This document shows positions 1 to 5,868 of a stretch of DNA of 5,868 nt, piece by piece (position 1 is the stretch's first letter; every line of letters starts with the position of its first letter). Position numbers and translations under genes: made by a program. Under the pieces are notes generated by a model, which saw only the letters and a list, made by a program, of their open reading frames with translations, made no database searches and had not been told where the DNA came from. Source of the DNA: Candidatus Latescibacterota bacterium (lineage in GTDB: Bacteria > Latescibacterota > Latescibacteria > Latescibacterales > Latescibacteraceae); contig JABHYP010000441.1 of NCBI GenBank assembly GCA_018656855.1, forward strand, positions 1 through 5,868, written 5' to 3'.

Positions 1-448
1 AATACTTGAACGGGCTGGAACATCGGATAAAGGTACTATCACAGGGATATATACTGTGCTGGTAGAGGGTGATGATGTGAATGAGCCGGTGTCTGATATG
101 GTGCGTGCTATACTTGACGGTCATATTGTCCTTTCGAGGAAGCTTTCGAACCGAAGTCATTTTCCGGCGATAGATATTCTTCAAAGCATATCCCGTGTTC
201 AGAAAGACGTTATCGGCGAAGAACACCGCCAGATGGTGGTCAAACTAATTCAGATGTATGCTGATTATACTGATGCTGAAGACTTGATAAATATCGGCGC
301 GTATGCCAAAGGATCTAACCCGCGTATAGACCGGGCGATCAGCCGAATAGATGCTATTAATGCTTTTCTCAGACAGGACATCGGTGAATATACCTCTTCC
401 GATGACATGTTCAAACGTCTCGGCGAAGCGATCGGAGGAGTGGCATGA
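1..448 (+). CDS. fliI: FliI, flagellar type III export ATPase (3' end, partial)
   Basis: The gene enters from the left edge; the first full codon is at base 2 and the last 148 residues are present, about a third of a normal FliI of 430-450 residues. FliI is the F1-beta-like cytoplasmic ATPase that, with FliH and FliJ, delivers substrates to the flagellar export gate. Seen in the sequence: an ILERAG start, the YTVLVEGDD block, the AILDGHIVLSR block, then FPAIDILQSISRV, all diagnostic of the FliI/type III ATPase family. The arginine of SISR (codon 194-196) lies where F1-type ATPases carry the arginine finger; that equivalence is from family knowledge. The Walker A and B motifs would lie upstream, outside the window. 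The last part (AISRIDAINAFLRQD) is the usual helical C-terminal domain. A GTG at 56 is internal and not a start. The stop overlaps the fliJ start. A type III secretion ATPase of the injectisome type is less likely given the fliJ, motE and fliK neighbours. Confidence 0.95.
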   Translation, partial: ILERAGTSDKGTITGIYTVLVEGDDVNEPVSDMVRAILDGHIVLSRKLSNRSHFPAIDILQSISRVQKDVIGEEHRQMVVKLIQMYADYTDAEDLINIGAYAKGSNPRIDRAISRIDAINAFLRQDIGEYTSSDDMFKRLGEAIGGVA

Positions 449-888
449 ACCGCTTCAGATTCAGGTTTGCAAGCGTGCTTCGTTATCGTGAGATTTTAGA
501 GGATGAGAGAAAACGTGATTTCGGTATCGCTTTGGATCACCTTTCTCACGAAGAAGATAAGCTTGAAAAGATTGGAGGTGATATCTCCCTGCACGAGAAA
601 AAAATGGAAAAAAGCAGACTGGGCAAAGTTTCAATACATGATCTACAGAACAAGTTCATTTATGCACGCCATCTTGATGGGGAAAAAGATGCCCAGGAAA
701 AACAGATTGTAAAGTCAAAAGGAGTGCTGGAATCAAAGCGTGAAGAGCTTGTTGAATCCATGAAAAAGAAAAAAATATTTGAACGACTGAAAGAACGTGA
801 CATCGATAAGTATAATGAAGAGACTAAAAGAGAAGAAATGACCCAGAATGACGAGTTTGCCTCTCAGCGTTTCAACGAGTGTTCCTAA
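445..888 (+). CDS. fliJ: FliJ, flagellar export chaperone/stalk protein
   Basis: The product is 147 residues, the normal FliJ length. FliJ is a cytoplasmic antiparallel coiled coil that inserts into the FliI hexamer like the F1 gamma subunit, links it to FlhA, and helps recycle export chaperones. Seen in the sequence: the typical N-terminus FRFRFASVLRYREILEDERK, a highly charged helical body with no membrane segment, and the family-typical second helix around residues 98-120 (EELVESMKKKKIFERLKERD). The start is ATG 445, which overlaps the fliI stop as ATGA. A strong GGAGGAG ribosome site at 434-440 lies inside the end of fliI, four bases upstream. The gene is therefore translationally coupled to fliI. 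FliJ is poorly conserved in sequence, so the call rests on the N-terminal motif, length, coiled-coil character and position after fliI together. It appears intact and is followed by an unusually long gap. Confidence 0.92.
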   Translation: MNRFRFRFASVLRYREILEDERKRDFGIALDHLSHEEDKLEKIGGDISLHEKKMEKSRLGKVSIHDLQNKFIYARHLDGEKDAQEKQIVKSKGVLESKREELVESMKKKKIFERLKERDIDKYNEETKREEMTQNDEFASQRFNECS

Positions 889-916
889 GAATAACATTAT
901 CTCATATTCTCTCCCC

Positions 917-975
917 AAACTCTCACATCATGATATTTGAGTTTTAAAAGCTTCTATTTATAGAATTCAATTTTT
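917..975 (+). terminator. Weak candidate terminator region after fliJ
   Basis: Two AT-rich hairpins lie 30-80 bases after the fliJ stop. The first pairs AAACTC (917-922) with GAGTTT (939-944) around a 16-base loop that contains the palindrome ATCATGAT (927-934), and runs into TTTT at 942-945. The second pairs TTCTAT (952-957) with ATAGAA (960-965) and is followed by a run of five T at 971-975. Neither has a GC-rich stem, so either is at best a weak intrinsic terminator. The position, at the end of the fliI-fliJ unit and before a new promoter, is what makes the idea reasonable. Confidence 0.2.
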
Positions 976-1198
976 ATTGCCTCCTAAACCTCTCTAATGG
1001 TGACTTTGCCACCATCTATATTGAAGCGCCCCACCGGAGGGTGCGGAAATACTATCCGTAATGCTGTGAATAATCCAGATTAACATTATACTTTGTACCA
1101 TAAGTGTCCGGTAAAATAGTGAGATGTTATCTACGAGTACCCGGTATATCTGTCTTTGTGGGAAAAACAACATTCCAGGGACTTAGCTCTCCTTTATA

Positions 1199-1375
1199 TT
1201 AAACTGTCTGAACCGTTGATGCTCATGATTGAATGATGGACTATGATATCCCCATCCTTCTCCCTAACTCATCTGCGCGGTGGAAGTATTTGTTATTGTG
1301 TAATATAGTGGCGCACTCTCCTCTCTTGCCCTTCGGGGAACGATGATACTGTTTCAAAGAGAGGGGTAGGGGGTG
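1199..1375. repeat. Possible dispersed intergenic repeat element
   Basis: The block opens with TAAACTGTCTGAACC and then TGAT recurs at 1217, 1226, 1234 and 1244, roughly every nine bases. A pyrimidine-rich stretch (1250-1265, CCCCATCCTTCTCCCT) follows, and near the other end a purine-rich stretch (1357-1372) is partly complementary to it. Within the right part, CCTCTCTT (1320-1327) pairs perfectly with AAGAGAGG (1357-1364), enclosing a CCCTTCGGG mini-hairpin. Sequences of this style, with CTGTCTGAAC leaders and CCCCTACCCCTCTC-like ends, resemble intergenic repeats I recall from various environmental bacterial genomes. I cannot confirm copy number from one window. There is no transposase, so if mobile it would be a non-autonomous element or a remnant. 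Confidence 0.35.
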
Positions 1376-1574
1376 AGTTCAGATATGCTGAATGTTACGC
1401 CGTCACTTCCTTTACAATATCCGGCAGTTAATCGGACCGTTCTGACATTGTACATCGACAAACTAACACGAAAAAATATTCCCGATGAACCTGTTTTCGG
1501 CAATAATTACCATATCCCGGAACATTTATTTAAAGGGAAAATGAACATGCGATACAGGCATAACAAACGGTAAA

Positions 1575-1586
1575 ATAATGCATTAT
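1575..1586. promoter_or_regulatory. 12-bp perfect palindrome upstream of the sigma-54 promoter
   Basis: ATAATGCATTAT is a perfect 12-bp palindrome centred about 60 bases before the predicted transcription start at 1641. Sigma-54 promoters need an enhancer-binding activator, usually bound about 80-150 bases upstream. This site is somewhat close, and AT-rich palindromes of this size also arise by chance, so a regulatory role is only a possibility. Confidence 0.18.
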
Positions 1587-1613
1587 AACCTGTATTCATT
1601 GTCAGATTAATTT

Positions 1614-1630
1614 TTGGCATGTTAGTTGCA
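1614..1630 (+). promoter_or_regulatory. Sigma-54 (RpoN) -24/-12 promoter for the motE-like/fliK unit
   Basis: TTGGCAT (1614-1620) and TTGCA (1626-1630) match the sigma-54 consensus TTGGCAC-N5-TTGCW with one mismatch (T for C at the end of the -24 box). The invariant GG (1616-1617) and GC (1628-1629) are separated by exactly ten bases, as required. Counting from the -12 base places the transcription start at about 1641, giving a leader of about 40 bases before the ATG at 1682. Sigma-54 control of hook and basal-body genes, with an FlrC/FlgR-type activator, is well established in many polarly flagellated bacteria. This suggests that the MotE-like gene and fliK form a separately controlled unit from fliI-fliJ. 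No activator gene is visible in the window. Confidence 0.75.
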
Positions 1631-1666
1631 TACATATTCAAACGGAAAACTGTGGCTTGATGTACT

Positions 1667-1670
1667 GGAG
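1667..1670 (+). promoter_or_regulatory. Ribosome binding site of the MotE-like gene (start ambiguous)
   Basis: GGAG lies 5 bases before an in-frame TTG (1676) and 11 bases before ATG (1682). The spacing favours TTG, while codon preference and the natural MKK start before the membrane helix favour ATG. The two choices differ by two residues only. Confidence 0.5.
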
Positions 1671-1681
1671 AAATATTGCTG

Positions 1682-2269
1682 ATGAAAAAAATATTATATG
1701 CGGTTCTTGCCGTTCAGCCTTTTATTATCGTTTTACTACTGGTGTTCTATTTTGAAGGAGTAAAAAAACAAGGGGACTTTATTAAAGAGCAAGAAATGTA
1801 TATTGCCGCCCAGGATTCAATGCGTACTCTGCAAAGCGTTCTATCATCTTTTAGCTTCGGAGATTCCACCATGGTTGGTATGGAAGAGCATACAAGTTTT
1901 TTCGAGGATACAAAGCAGCATGAAGCATACATAGGTGAAATGAAAACGGCTATTGATTCGCTACAGCGTGAAAAGTCGGACCTGGAAGAAATATCGGATG
2001 AAATCGCGCAGAAAAAAAACCTGCTTGATTATTTGAGTAATAAAGCACTCGATGAAAACATTATCAATCTTGCGAAACTTTACGACAATATGAAACCGGC
2101 GCAATCTGTGCCGATTATCATAGGTACAAATGATACTACTGCAGTACTGATAATATTGAATATGGAGGCTCGTAGCGCATCAAAACTTCTCGGGTCAATC
2201 GCGGAAACTGATCTTGAGAAAGCGACGCGTATTTCGAAGCTTCTGTCAATGATGGGGGCGGTTAAGTAA
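1682..2269 (+). CDS. MotE-like flagellar protein with MgtE-N/FliG-like C-terminal domain
   Basis: The product is 195 residues from ATG 1682 (197 from TTG 1676). Seen in order: a short positive N-terminus (MKK); one hydrophobic helix at about residues 5-24, a signal anchor with no clear cleavage site; a charged coiled-coil stretch at about 75-118; and a helical C-terminal domain at about 125-193. That domain has the pattern LAKLYDNMKPAQSVPII, then DTTAVLIILNMEARSASKLLGSI, typical of the MgtE intracellular N-terminal domain shared by FliG and MotE. Proteins of this build are regularly encoded between fliJ and fliK. In Rhizobium, MotE is a periplasmic chaperone for MotC. In other lineages the role is unproven, so function here is inferred from architecture and position. 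The protein has no cysteine, so disulfide-linked dimers such as those reported for rhizobial MotE are not possible here. It is the first gene behind the sigma-54 promoter and ends 5 bases before fliK. Confidence 0.82.
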   Translation: MKKILYAVLAVQPFIIVLLLVFYFEGVKKQGDFIKEQEMYIAAQDSMRTLQSVLSSFSFGDSTMVGMEEHTSFFEDTKQHEAYIGEMKTAIDSLQREKSDLEEISDEIAQKKNLLDYLSNKALDENIINLAKLYDNMKPAQSVPIIIGTNDTTAVLIILNMEARSASKLLGSIAETDLEKATRISKLLSMMGAVK

Positions 2270-2274
2270 AATCT

Positions 2275-5200
2275 ATGTTTATGGAATTTAAAAATCCGGG
2301 ACTCGAATTTTCCACTCAGTCCCTGTTATCCGCTGGAAAAACCGACGGGAAGGGCAAAGGCGATGATTTTGCGGCTCTTCTTAGCGGCATGATCGGTGAG
2401 AACGAGAGTGTATCTCTTATGGTTCCCGTTTCTTCCGAAACTTCCGGTGAAGAATCGGTAGTTCATACAATGGGTCCTATGGAAATAGGTATTACAAAAG
2501 TATCTCAGGATACACAAAAGTATGAAAATGTACAGTCTTCGGATATTCCTGCTTATCTCATTATTGAGAATGAAAACAGCGAAACTGTATCCGTGCCGGT
2601 TACTGTTGCTGTAGCTGGAAAATCGGAAGATACGGCTTTAACAGGCCAAACTCCGAACGATTCGGATTCGTTCATTGTCATTTCTGTAGATGCAGGCTAT
2701 ATCGGTATTATTCAGTCCGCGGCAAAATCGCTTGAAGCTTATCATCCCGATATTACAGATGTACAGCCGGTCGAATACAGTATACATGACTTACCGAAAA
2801 TAGCACCTGTAGACGAGGTTGTCACGGATCCTGAACAGGTGCAGAATTCCCTGGCCAGTGGTTCTGTCATCTCAAAAGGTTCTGAAGAGACCGGCTATAT
2901 TGCTTCTGAGAAGATGATTATCGATTCTTTGCCCAATGCTCAAATGAAGCCGTCCAATGTGGCCGGAGAGAATGAATCTGAGTCTCAGGTAGTTTTATCG
3001 CCAGGGAAACTTGGAGTACAAGGAGATGTTTCGGACAGTCAAAAAACCGGTTCTTTCGAAATTCAAATTAAACCTGAGAGCGATTATGTATCCGCAAATC
3101 CGCCAGAAGGTATTCCTGTCCGGATTGGTTCGAATGATAAAGACTTCTCTATACCGGTTATAGAAGAAGGTAAAGGAAATTATTCGGTTAGCGAGGAAAT
3201 TTTTCCCACTGCAGAAGCATCCTCTGAAATTAAGCAAGGGAAGTTGGATGAACAAAATGCCCCGAATCTCACTTTTTCGAAACAGCCTGCTTCGGACCGG
3301 AAATCAAATGAAAGCAGCAGTATAAAACCGATTGTACTTTACCGCACTTCTTCCGATAACGGGCACATCCGAATCGTTCCTGACGGGACTGTATCCGATG
3401 ATAGTCAAATCGCCAGGTTATTAAATATGGCAGCATCAGGAAGCGAAACGGTGGATATTGTCTTTACAATTGTTCCTGAATCTCAGGAGGGGGATGGTTT
3501 TGTGCCCGGGATGGGGGATGAAACAGTTGATAATCATATTCCATCTAACTTGCAGGCACAGAATGTAGAAAAGCCTGAGCAGTCCGGCATGGTACAGACA
3601 AACAGTACAGAAAATGATACACCACTCAGTAATGAGATGCATACGCAGGAAATAAAGCAAATAGAAACAAATACCATACCTGAATCTGTTAGTGGAAAAA
3701 AACTTTCGTCATCACACATTCAGGTTCAAAAAGCTCATGTTGTATCCCCCCCAGAATACGTTCAGGAAAGCGAAAATATTAACACACTGATTTCACGGGT
3801 TAATCAGGTTCATATACGTGAAGATGTGACAGTTACTCAAATCCCTGTCGGTGCAAACACTGAATTTCCGATTCCGGAGAATATTGATACCGGATCATTT
3901 GTCCCCATTTCATCTGAAACAGGCGGCGATGGAGAAGTTCAGAATACAACAAATCTCACTCATAATAATTTTAATAGTCACGTTAAGCCTTCCACCGGCA
4001 ATGAGTTTTCTTCACATACAGTAAATCATATTGTCCACGAGCATTCCGAATTGGGAGATTCAACTCAAGCGAAATTGAATACAGATTCGATAATCACTCC
4101 GATTAATGATAACAGACTGGATTCATCGGACAGTTCTTCGGTTATTGATCAGCCTGTTCGGGGATTGGAAGCCGATACCGTTGATAGTAAAGAAGATAAA
4201 CCCGTCACAGTCCAGACGGTGAACAAAAGCGATGCCGTTGATAGTAAAGAAGATAAACCCGTCACAGTCCAGACGGTGAACAAAGGCGATGCCGTTGATA
4301 GTAAAGGAGATAAATCCGTCACAGTCCAGACGGTGAACAAATCTGATAATGTTCCAGTTGCAGAGGATGTTAAAACCACAAGCGAAAACAGCTTCACCGG
4401 CAAACCGCTCCCTGATAGCAATACTGATTTATTACCACGACAGTCAGGCCGGGTAGTAAATGTAGTAAATGATATTGAGAATCAGGCAGCTGGAAGCAGA
4501 AAGACAGTCGCAAATGATACAGTTGGCATCGGTTCCATATCGGATAAAACTTTGGCAGAACCGGGTGTTAATGATACAGCATATAAATCAGATAGAACGG
4601 AACAGCCGCCTGTAAATCGTATGATTATGTCAGAAAAGACAGTTGCGCCGGGCAATGAACATGTGAACAAGGCTGAAGCTGAGAGTAGCGGTAATGTTAT
4701 CGAATCTGATAAAACTCAAAATGCAAACCGTACAAACATACCGAATGAAAATAAACATGACATTAATTATAGAGTCGTTCAAACAGATGATGCGGATGTT
4801 CCTGATTTTGGGAGGAGGGTAATTGACACTGCCGGCCGTAAAATAGAATCTGCGCTTGATACCTCAGTGTATCATGAGCAGATTTCTGTAAACACTGATC
4901 AGGATACGAGTGGTAAAATTCAAAACGTTACCGGCGGTCAATCATTACGGACCGGAGAAACGGATATCGTCGAAAATAATGTAAAAAACATAACCGTTAA
5001 GAATCTCCCTAATTTATCGAACCAGCCTGAAACAGCTCCACATCAATCAGTTCAGGGTACGAGGGATGGTATATTTGAAGTCAGTGAAACCACGTCTGTC
5101 GGTTCATCTCATTTAACTCAGGAACAATCAGCAGAAAACGGTTCCCATATGCAGCAGCAAAGCGGATATGAACCCCCCGGTTTCTCTGAGAGGAGCGGTG

Positions 5201-5868
5201 AAATTGATTCAGCGGGTGAATTGAACAGGACTTCGCCAGATTTTACAACATCCAAGTTATCCCGCCCAGCCTCCGGGGAAGATGTTAAAACCCGGGAGAA
5301 CACTATGAACGAAGTATTTGAAGTTCATAACGTTAAATCTGATAAAACCTCAGAGCATTCAATAAACCGGCCTGACAACATACATCATGAATCTGATATT
5401 ACAGAGAATACTGTCTCTGCCAATATCGCGAATGGCTATGGCAGCATATCTGGCGAACAACCCGAGCCGGATATTCTGAATGCAGTTCACCTCGCTGATG
5501 AAAAGAAGCTGGGTATCGAAATGTTTTCAGGTGATTCTCAAATTGACATGCCGCTGAAGATTGATGAAGCGATGGCTGGCGTCCAGAACACCAGCGAAAG
5601 ATCAGAAGCCTCGATTTTCGAAGCAGGAACGATCAACAAACACTCTGTAAAGACAATGGATTTGCCGGATGAAACTCTTAACACCATCGTACGCCATGCA
5701 AAAATTATGCAGTCCAGAGGCCAGGCGAGTGCCGTGATTGACCTTAACCCGCCGAACCTGGGACGTCTCAAGCTTGAGATAGTAACCGAGCAGTCAATGG
5801 TAATTGGTAAAATCACAGTCGAAAACCATGAAGTAAAAGAAATGATAGAATGCCGCCTATCCGAATTG
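2275..5868 (+). CDS. fliK: FliK, giant flagellar hook-length control protein (3' end missing)
   Basis: The frame is open for 1198 codons and runs off the right edge. FliK is an exported ruler: its N-terminal and middle parts pass through the growing hook, and its C-terminal domain acts on FlhB to switch export from hook to filament subunits. The C-terminal domain begins near residue 1130 and shows the signature AVIDLNPPNLGRLKLEIVT followed by GKITVENHEVKEMIECRL, matching the Flg_hook domain; its end lies outside the window. Residues 1 to about 1130 are polar, rich in Ser, Thr, Asn, Glu, Asp and Val, with no membrane segment, no tryptophan and no cysteine; the only cysteine is residue 1193. 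Three 19-residue tandem repeats occupy residues 634-690. Typical FliK proteins have about 400-650 residues, so this one is two to three times longer. ATG 2275 is the first possible start after an in-frame stop at 2263; ATG 2281 is a close alternative. Neither has a strong ribosome site, so coupling to the preceding gene is likely. Confidence 0.9.
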   Translation, partial: MFMEFKNPGLEFSTQSLLSAGKTDGKGKGDDFAALLSGMIGENESVSLMVPVSSETSGEESVVHTMGPMEIGITKVSQDTQKYENVQSSDIPAYLIIENENSETVSVPVTVAVAGKSEDTALTGQTPNDSDSFIVISVDAGYIGIIQSAAKSLEAYHPDITDVQPVEYSIHDLPKIAPVDEVVTDPEQVQNSLASGSVISKGSEETGYIASEKMIIDSLPNAQMKPSNVAGENESESQVVLSPGKLGVQGDVSDSQKTGSFEIQIKPESDYVSANPPEGIPVRIGSNDKDFSIPVIEEGKGNYSVSEEIFPTAEASSEIKQGKLDEQNAPNLTFSKQPASDRKSNESSSIKPIVLYRTSSDNGHIRIVPDGTVSDDSQIARLLNMAASGSETVDIVFTIVPESQEGDGFVPGMGDETVDNHIPSNLQAQNVEKPEQSGMVQTNSTENDTPLSNEMHTQEIKQIETNTIPESVSGKKLSSSHIQVQKAHVVSPPEYVQESENINTLISRVNQVHIREDVTVTQIPVGANTEFPIPENIDTGSFVPISSETGGDGEVQNTTNLTHNNFNSHVKPSTGNEFSSHTVNHIVHEHSELGDSTQAKLNTDSIITPINDNRLDSSDSSSVIDQPVRGLEADTVDSKEDKPVTVQTVNKSDAVDSKEDKPVTVQTVNKGDAVDSKGDKSVTVQTVNKSDNVPVAEDVKTTSENSFTGKPLPDSNTDLLPRQSGRVVNVVNDIENQAAGSRKTVANDTVGIGSISDKTLAEPGVNDTAYKSDRTEQPPVNRMIMSEKTVAPGNEHVNKAEAESSGNVIESDKTQNANRTNIPNENKHDINYRVVQTDDADVPDFGRRVIDTAGRKIESALDTSVYHEQISVNTDQDTSGKIQNVTGGQSLRTGETDIVENNVKNITVKNLPNLSNQPETAPHQSVQGTRDGIFEVSETTSVGSSHLTQEQSAENGSHMQQQSGYEPPGFSERSGEIDSAGELNRTSPDFTTSKLSRPASGEDVKTRENTMNEVFEVHNVKSDKTSEHSINRPDNIHHESDITENTVSANIANGYGSISGEQPEPDILNAVHLADEKKLGIEMFSGDSQIDMPLKIDEAMAGVQNTSERSEASIFEAGTINKHSVKTMDLPDETLNTIVRHAKIMQSRGQASAVIDLNPPNLGRLKLEIVTEQSMVIGKITVENHEVKEMIECRLSEL
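4174..4344 (+). repeat. Three 57-bp in-frame tandem repeats in fliK
   Basis: Copies lie at 4174-4230, 4231-4287 and 4288-4344. Each encodes a 19-residue unit D-[AT]-VDSK-[EG]-DK-[PS]-VTVQTVNK-[SG]. Copies 1 and 2 differ at two bases; copies 2 and 3 differ at five, three of them in the last codon. A fourth unit begins (GAT AAT GTT) but diverges at once. The near-identity at DNA level, including third codon positions, points to recent duplication. The period is a multiple of three, so gain or loss of copies keeps the frame and would change the FliK ruler by 19 residues a step. Confidence 0.95.
4495..4722 (+). repeat. Decayed repeat series of about 15 residues in fliK
   Basis: A motif S-[DER]-[KR]-T, often followed by [VL]-A, recurs at 4495 (SRKTVANDT), 4540 (SDKTLAEPGVNDT), 4588 (SDRTEQPPVNR), 4630 (SEKTVAPGNEHVN) and 4705 (SDKTQNANRTN), with a further outlier at 5338 (SDKTSEHSINR). 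The first four are 45, 48 and 42 bases apart. NDT precedes the motif at 4513 and 4570. This looks like an older tandem array that has drifted. A chance effect of the biased composition of this region cannot be excluded by eye. Confidence 0.35.

Larger units (their letters stand above)
889..1613. other. Long intergenic region without a convincing gene
   Basis: About 725 bases separate fliJ from the promoter of the next gene, in a cluster where genes otherwise overlap or nearly touch. I find no recognisable protein or structural RNA on either strand. From left to right it holds the weak hairpins after fliJ and a clean 6-bp hairpin ATGGTG (997-1002) / CACCAT (1010-1015). Next come a GC-rich patch with small inverted repeats near 1023-1047 and the repeat-like block at about 1199-1375. 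The last stretch, 1376-1613, is featureless AT-rich DNA apart from a 12-bp palindrome. A 66-codon frame at 1373-1573 starts with GTG inside the repeat-like block and resembles nothing I know, so I do not call it. The region is probably decayed insertion or repeat DNA plus upstream control sequence. Confidence 0.6.

Noticed and set aside
503..712. A 69-codon + strand frame inside fliJ
   Set aside because: It lies in another frame fully within fliJ, which has a clear start, ribosome site and family features.
1101..1122. TAAGTGTCCGGTAAAATAG resembles the terminal repeats of some insertion sequences
   Set aside because: There is no matching inverted end within reach, no target duplication and no transposase fragment, so this rests on resemblance alone.
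1373..1573. A 66-codon + strand frame starting with GTG in the gap before the MotE-like gene
   Set aside because: It starts inside the repeat-like block, resembles no family I know, has a low-complexity mixed composition, and ends in AT-rich DNA just before the sigma-54 promoter. A real small protein cannot be ruled out, but nothing supports it.
2995..3719. Several minus-strand frames of 60-90 codons under fliK
   Set aside because: They are shadows of the continuous fliK frame, have no ribosome sites or known motifs, and overlap a frame open for 1198 codons.
4149..4421. A minus-strand 90-codon frame with an apparent tandem repeat rich in Leu, Ser and Thr
   Set aside because: It is the reverse reading of the 57-bp repeat array in fliK; the period is a multiple of three, so every frame there stays open and looks repetitive.
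2275..5868. The long frame as an adhesin or other large surface protein rather than FliK
   Set aside because: The polar repeat-rich middle would fit a surface protein, but there is no cleavable signal peptide or membrane segment. The Flg_hook signature at the C-terminus and the position after fliI, fliJ and a motE-like gene fit FliK.

Overview
This window is part of a flagellar export and hook gene cluster from a motile, probably Gram-negative, bacterium. Four protein genes lie on the + strand in the order fliI (3' end only), fliJ, a MotE-like gene, and fliK (5' part only, but very long). This order is common in flagellar operons of deltaproteobacteria and several less-studied phyla. Base composition is moderately AT-rich. 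The sequence does not let me name the phylum; the unusual fliK and the repeat-like intergenic DNA fit an uncultured or poorly studied lineage, but that is inference.

Layout. Positions 1-448 encode the last 148 residues of the export ATPase FliI. Its stop overlaps the start of fliJ (445-888, the export-stalk coiled-coil protein) in an ATGA, so the two are translationally coupled. An unusually long gap of about 790 bases follows (889-1681). I see no convincing gene in it. It holds weak AT-rich hairpins just after fliJ, a stretch that looks like dispersed intergenic-repeat debris (about 1199-1375), and, near its right end, a well-formed sigma-54 (-24/-12) promoter at 1614-1630. That promoter should drive the second unit: the MotE-like membrane protein gene (1682-2269) and, 5 bases later, fliK (2275 to the window end).

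The fliK frame is open for all 1198 codons to the edge of the window. It ends inside a recognisable C-terminal hook-length-control domain, so at least about 1130 residues precede that domain. This is far longer than the roughly 400-650 residues usual for FliK. The long middle part is polar and low in complexity. It contains three nearly identical 57-bp (19-residue) tandem repeats and an older, decayed repeat series of about 15 residues. Because FliK measures hook length as it is exported, the repeats suggest a ruler that has grown by internal duplication.

How the genes work together: FliI and FliJ energise and couple substrate delivery to the flagellar type III export gate. FliK is exported as a ruler and switches the gate from hook to filament substrates. 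The MotE-like protein is membrane-anchored, with a coiled coil and a FliG/MgtE-N-like helical tail; its exact role here is uncertain. The most interesting points are the giant repeat-bearing FliK and the split of a normally compact operon by repeat-like DNA and a new sigma-54 promoter.
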